A DNA stretch of 10,743 nucleotides from Bacteroidota bacterium (GTDB taxonomy: Bacteria; Bacteroidota; Bacteroidia; Chitinophagales; Saprospiraceae). The stretch covers positions 1-10,743 of the forward strand of contig JAJRUR010000027.1 in the NCBI GenBank assembly GCA_024277695.1, given 5' to 3'. Position numbers and translations under genes: made by a program. The notes under the pieces were generated by a model that made no database searches, was not told the DNA's origin, and saw only the letters and a list, made by a program, of their open reading frames with translations. This document shows positions 7,559 to 10,743 of this stretch, piece by piece (the first letter of the stretch is position 1; each line of letters starts with the position of its first letter).

Positions 7559-8176
7559 ATGATTATAAAGGATGCCCAATATATAGCCAGTTATCCATCA
7601 TATTCGGCTTGCCCTGAGGGTGATGTGCCCGAATATGCCTTCGTAGGTAGATCCAATGTCGGCAAATCCTCTCTAATTAATTATCTACTCAATCGGAAGA
7701 ACATTGCACGCACCTCCAATAAACCCGGCAAGACACAGATGATCAATTACTTCTTGGTCAATGCAAGTTGGTATATGGTAGATTTGCCCGGTTTTGGCTA
7801 TGCCAAAGTGTCCAAAAAACAGCGCAAAAGCTGGGAATTGATGGTAAAAAATTATCTTCAACACCGATTGCAGTTGCAAAATACTTTTGTCTTACTTGAT
7901 CTCAATATCAAACCACAAAAGATAGATCTTGAGCTCATCAACTGGATGGGGGAGATCCAAATTCCTTTTTCGATCGTTTATACCAAAATGGACAAAACCA
8001 GAAAGAGAGATATAGCAGATCGGCTGCTCGCTTATGAAGAGGCTCTGCAAGCATCTTGGGAGACACTGCCACCCAGATTTATCAGTTCGGCCAATAAGAG
8101 AGTAGGTGGTGAAGATATTTTGGCATATATTGAGCAGATCAATGAACGGATCAAAACGAATTCAAAGAAAAGCTAG
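7559..8176 (+). CDS. engB: Ribosome biogenesis GTPase EngB / YsxC / YihA
   Basis: EngB is an essential TRAFAC-class GTPase needed for late assembly of the 50S ribosomal subunit. All G motifs are present in the 205-residue product: G1 GRSNVGKSS (30-38), the switch I segment TSNKPGKTQMINYF (52-65), G3 DLPGFG (75-80), G4 TKMD (142-145) and G5 SSAN (176-179). The family's PQKIDLE segment also follows the G3 region. I chose the ATG at 7559 because MIIKDAQYIASYP matches the usual EngB N-terminus; a GTG at 7529 would add ten residues with no family match. It heads a tight plus-strand run, with the acyltransferase starting 2 nt after its stop. The protein is cytoplasmic and intact, with high certainty. 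Confidence 0.96.
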   Translation: MIIKDAQYIASYPSYSACPEGDVPEYAFVGRSNVGKSSLINYLLNRKNIARTSNKPGKTQMINYFLVNASWYMVDLPGFGYAKVSKKQRKSWELMVKNYLQHRLQLQNTFVLLDLNIKPQKIDLELINWMGEIQIPFSIVYTKMDKTRKRDIADRLLAYEEALQASWETLPPRFISSANKRVGGEDILAYIEQINERIKTNSKKS

Positions 8177-8178
8177 AT

Positions 8179-9876
8179 ATGCTTACCAAACCACAAGAAT
8201 ATAAGCATATATTGCCCGATTTGCAGGATTGGCCGATCTACAACTTGCATCAAGACCGCGAGCGTTTCGTCGAAGAGATTATCCGCTTAACTGAAGAGCG
8301 TCTCGAAGAAAAATTTGGAAGTGATCGAGCCGGACTCATAGCCAAAACACTCTATATGGAACGCAATCGCGTCCGCGAAGAGCCTTGGAAGGCAGATCCG
8401 GCTAACGAGGATAATTATTGGAGACACATCAAGACAGTCCTCAAGCGATCCAGTCAACAAAATGGAATAAGTCAGACCGAGCGCGAGCGAGAAATTATTC
8501 ATAACATTGTCAATCGATATGCTGAAGAAATCGTAGGGGGGTTCAGGATCAAGACTTTTTTATTTGCGAGGAGATTTTTGAACCTTTTTTTTAATAGATT
8601 ACTCAATGCAGCTGCGGGAAGATTGCAAAAAAGAATTTGGGGGCGAGAACATCAATTGTCAGAGCGCTTGAGGGTGTATGGATCAGTGCAGAAGATGCGA
8701 AAACTTTTTGAAAAATCTACCGTGGTGATCGTTCCTACACATTCGAGCAATCTGGATTCCATACTGATAGGTTTTGCGATTGATCGCATAGTTGGTCTCC
8801 CGGGCTTTATCTATGGAGCCGGACTCAATCTCTACGACAGTGAGTTTTTTTCATATTTTATGAATAGACTGGGCGCTTATCGAGTAGATCGTCGCAAAAA
8901 GAATCCCATCTATCTGGAGAGCCTCAAGTCTATGTCGGCGATAGCCCTACAGCGCGGAGTGAATAGTATATTTTTTCCGGGAGGTACACGTAGTCGAAGT
9001 GGAGTGATCGAGCAACGGCTCAAATTGGGCTTGATGGGTACAGCTATCGAAGCCCAAAGAACCTTATATGCTCAAGGGTCAGACCAAAAGATCATTATTG
9101 TTCCGTTAGTGCTCAACTACCATTGCGTATTGGAGGCAGATTACTTGATAGATCAACATCTCAAAAGAACGGGAAAGGAAAAATATTTTCGTTCAAAAGA
9201 TGACTTCAAAAAACTGAGGAATATCCTGCGCTTTCTTTGGAGGCTCTTTGACGCAAAGTCGGACATTTTATTAAATTTTGCAGAGCCAATGGATGTATTT
9301 GGCAATACACTCGATGATGATGGCAATAGTCTAAAAAACGGAAAGATTATTGATATAAAAGAATACTTTATGGGTGATAATGATGTCGAACGAAACGTCC
9401 AGCGAGAGCAGATCTATACCCGTTTGCTTTCAGAGCACATTGCACAATCCTATAAAGCGAATAATATCGTTCTGAGTAGCCAGTTGGTAGCCTTTGCAGC
9501 TTATCGTTATTTTGTGGCTAATAATTCGGGATTGGACCTATATGATTTGATCAGTTTGCCGACGGACGAATTTGTTTTTGATGAAGCTGATCTTGTCGAT
9601 TATATAGCTAGAATACAAAAAAAATTATTAAAACTCGAAAACGATAAAAAAATCATTTTGGGTAATAACGCACAACTCGATCCCAAAGAAGTTTTGGAAC
9701 TAGGAATGGCAAAGCTAGGTGTTTTTCATCCGCTAAAACCCCTTATGAGGAACAAAGATGGAACCATTGTGAGTGAGAGCTTTAAACTGTTACTATTCTA
9801 TCACAACAGACTCACAGGATACGGCCTGGAGTCAGGATTTAGAAAGTTGAAAGTGAAGAAAAATACGAATACATGA
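8179..9876 (+). CDS. PlsB-like glycerol-phosphate acyltransferase
   Basis: This 565-residue protein has the PlsC/PlsB acyltransferase domain at about residues 165-320. The catalytic HX4D motif is His188-Ser-Ser-Asn-Leu-Asp193. Block II is LGAYRVDRR (231-239), block III is FFPGGTRSRSG (265-275), and block IV starts at IIIVPLVLNY (305-314). Such enzymes transfer fatty acyl groups to glycerol-3-phosphate or its 1-acyl form in membrane phospholipid synthesis. The long N- and C-terminal regions and the RSRSG element favour a PlsB-like over a short PlsC-like enzyme, but the acceptor cannot be settled here. Block III has Gly where many homologues have Glu (FPEGTRS); this seems to occur in a PlsB-like subgroup. 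It should act at the inner face of the cytoplasmic membrane. Its start lies 2 nt after the engB stop and its TGA overlaps the exonuclease ATG, so the three genes are probably one transcription unit. Confidence 0.87.
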   Translation: MLTKPQEYKHILPDLQDWPIYNLHQDRERFVEEIIRLTEERLEEKFGSDRAGLIAKTLYMERNRVREEPWKADPANEDNYWRHIKTVLKRSSQQNGISQTEREREIIHNIVNRYAEEIVGGFRIKTFLFARRFLNLFFNRLLNAAAGRLQKRIWGREHQLSERLRVYGSVQKMRKLFEKSTVVIVPTHSSNLDSILIGFAIDRIVGLPGFIYGAGLNLYDSEFFSYFMNRLGAYRVDRRKKNPIYLESLKSMSAIALQRGVNSIFFPGGTRSRSGVIEQRLKLGLMGTAIEAQRTLYAQGSDQKIIIVPLVLNYHCVLEADYLIDQHLKRTGKEKYFRSKDDFKKLRNILRFLWRLFDAKSDILLNFAEPMDVFGNTLDDDGNSLKNGKIIDIKEYFMGDNDVERNVQREQIYTRLLSEHIAQSYKANNIVLSSQLVAFAAYRYFVANNSGLDLYDLISLPTDEFVFDEADLVDYIARIQKKLLKLENDKKIILGNNAQLDPKEVLELGMAKLGVFHPLKPLMRNKDGTIVSESFKLLLFYHNRLTGYGLESGFRKLKVKKNTNT

Positions 9877-10409
9877 ATTTTATCATCTATGACCTTGAAG
9901 CGACCTGTTGGATGGGCAGACCACCCTATGGTGTACAAGAAATAATCGAAGTAGGCGCAGTAAAATTAAATATGTATGGGGATTATCTATCTAGTTTTAA
10001 CCGGTTTGTCCAACCCATGGTCAACCCAAAACTCTCAAGATTCTGTAAGCGGTTAACTTCTATTCGGCAGGAAGATGTCAATCGTGCATCTCTCTTTGAT
10101 CAAGTCGCCCATGATTTTATCGAATGGATAGACTCAGATGATTATTTGCTGTGCTCTTGGGGAGAACAGGATATCAAGTTTTTGCAGAATGACTGTAAAC
10201 TGCACAAAATCGATACAGACTGGTTAGCACATCATGCAGATCTCAAAGAACAATATTATAAGAGTTATGGTCTAAAAAATCCGGTGAGCCTCTCCAAGGC
10301 TTTGGATATGGAAGGATATGAATTTGAAGGTGTCCCGCATCGTGCCATTTCCGATGCTCAGAACTTAGTAAGAGTTTTTAGATCACAGATTGATATTTGG
10401 GTGTACTAA
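9873..10409 (+). CDS. DEDDh 3'-5' exonuclease, KapD/ERI-1-like
   Basis: The 178-residue product is a single RNase T/DnaQ-fold exonuclease domain. Exo I is DLEATCW with Asp7 and Glu9, Exo II has Asp100 in CSWGEQDIKFL (94-104), and Exo III has His156 and Asp161 in HRAISDAQN. This gives the full DEDDh metal-binding and catalytic set. The LTSIRQEDV segment (61-69) and the overall length resemble the KapD/ERI-1 subgroup (compare LTxIxQxDV), rather than the proofreading subunit of DNA polymerase III. Members remove nucleotides from the 3' ends of RNA or DNA; the natural substrate here is unknown. Its ATG overlaps the acyltransferase stop (ATGA at 9873-9876), indicating translational coupling. It is the last gene of the run and no canonical terminator with a T tract follows. 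All key residues are present, so it is probably active. Confidence 0.9.
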   Translation: MNFIIYDLEATCWMGRPPYGVQEIIEVGAVKLNMYGDYLSSFNRFVQPMVNPKLSRFCKRLTSIRQEDVNRASLFDQVAHDFIEWIDSDDYLLCSWGEQDIKFLQNDCKLHKIDTDWLAHHADLKEQYYKSYGLKNPVSLSKALDMEGYEFEGVPHRAISDAQNLVRVFRSQIDIWVY

Positions 10410-10492
10410 AAATAAAGCGAGAAGTCTACATCGAACTGCTTGAGGTGCATCAGTGACCTTAGGCTACTCGGTTACTACCTATCCTTCGGCCA

Positions 10493-10585
10493 CTCTCTTA
10501 AAAAAGAGGGGAGCGCAGTCGCTTGGTCTGCTGTCTCGTAGTGACCCTCTCCGTATTGATGGGACTGCTTCGTCGTGCATCCTCG
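10493..10585 (+). repeat. Intergenic direct repeat, copy 1 (93 bp)
   Basis: This copy matches 10651-10743 at 89 of 93 positions without gaps; the four differences are single substitutions. It opens with a hairpin (10493-10510: CTCTCTT pairing with AAGAGGG, one G-T pair, an AAAA loop). Two related sub-units of about 30 bp follow at 10515-10545 and 10563-10592. Each reads roughly CTGCTTCGT, then TGC, CTCG and GTGAC; the second extends seven bases past this copy. In reverse complement these resemble the GTCA..GCGAG..GAAGCA-type intergenic repeats seen in many bacterial genomes; that resemblance is from memory. Confidence 0.88.
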
Positions 10586-10650
10586 GCGTGACGGTGTCCC
10601 CTTTTGGAGGGGGCTAGGGGGAGGACAACAGTACAACTCACCCCCGCCCC
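10586..10650. repeat. Spacer between the direct repeats, with G/C-tract inverted repeats
   Basis: Two competing structures are visible. GTCCCCT (10596-10602) can pair with AGGGGGC (10608-10614) over a 5-nt loop. Alternatively GAGGGGGC (10607-10614) plus GGGGG (10617-10621) can pair with CCCCC (10641-10645) plus GCCCCCTC (10646-10653), with a two-base TA bulge and a loop of about 19 nt. The long stem runs into the start of repeat copy 2. The arrangement suggests one composite repeated element rather than two unrelated ones. Confidence 0.7.
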
Positions 10651-10743
10651 CTCTCTTAAAAAAGAGGGGAGCGCAGTCGCTTGGTTTGCTGTCTCGTAGT
10701 GACTCTCTCCGTATTGATGCGACTGCTTCGTCGTGCCTCCTCG
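10651..10743 (+). repeat. Intergenic direct repeat, copy 2 (93 bp, reaches the window edge)
   Basis: Same unit as 10493-10585 with a period of 158 bp. The leading hairpin is slightly longer here (10650-10669, 8 bp with one G-T pair and an AAAA loop). The copy is still matching when the window ends, so the repeat may extend further and more copies may follow. Confidence 0.88.

Larger units (their letters stand above)
10410..10743. other. Gene-free, GC-rich repeat-bearing intergenic region
   Basis: No plausible coding frame is seen in these 334 bases up to the window edge. Composition shifts sharply to G/C-rich tracts compared with the AT-rich spacers elsewhere. The region holds two 93-bp direct repeats, a spacer with inverted repeats, and a weaker related segment at 10433-10457 (ACTGCTT, then TGCATC and GTGAC). 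It continues beyond the window, so the true extent and copy number are unknown. Confidence 0.8.

Noticed and set aside
10493..10743. CRISPR array
   Set aside because: Only two units of 93 bp with a 65-bp G/C-tract spacer are seen, and there are no cas genes; this does not fit 25-40 bp repeats with regular unique spacers.

Overview
The window looks like a chromosomal segment of a Bacteroidota bacterium, most likely Saprospiria-like. The evidence is a BshC of the Bacteroidota/Firmicutes type, a large secreted repeat protein with a T9SS-like C-terminal tail, a PorT-like outer membrane barrel, AT-rich spacers with few Shine-Dalgarno sequences, and the overall protein style. This placement is inferred from gene content, since no rRNA gene is present.

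Layout. (1) Positions 1-1311, minus strand: a compact cluster ung -> DUF423 membrane protein -> ChaN-like protein, the last cut by the window edge. ung carries an in-frame TAA at 745-747, just before the catalytic HPSPL loop. The rest of a normal Ung C-terminus continues in the same frame to a TGA at 631-633, which overlaps the next gene's ATG. (2) Positions 1431-4781, plus strand: a 1116-residue secreted protein with a signal peptide, nine repeats of about 111 residues (nearly all with a cysteine pair 78-80 residues apart), and a T9SS type A-like tail. A strong rho-independent terminator follows. (3) Positions 4901-7287, minus strand: an outer membrane beta-barrel gene, then bshC (bacillithiol synthesis). 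(4) Positions 7559-10409, plus strand: a tight run of engB/ysxC (ribosome-assembly GTPase), a PlsB-like acyltransferase (2-nt gap) and a DEDDh 3'-5' exonuclease (4-nt overlap). (5) Positions 10410-10743: no gene. This GC-rich stretch holds two 93-bp direct repeats 158 bp apart, with nested sub-repeats and inverted repeats between them.

The genes are mostly conserved housekeeping functions (uracil repair, low-molecular-weight thiol, ribosome assembly, phospholipid synthesis) around one accessory surface or secreted protein. I see no phage, transposase, CRISPR or defence module. The observations most worth checking are the interrupted ung, the Cys-paired repeat architecture of the secreted protein, and the structured intergenic repeats at the right edge.
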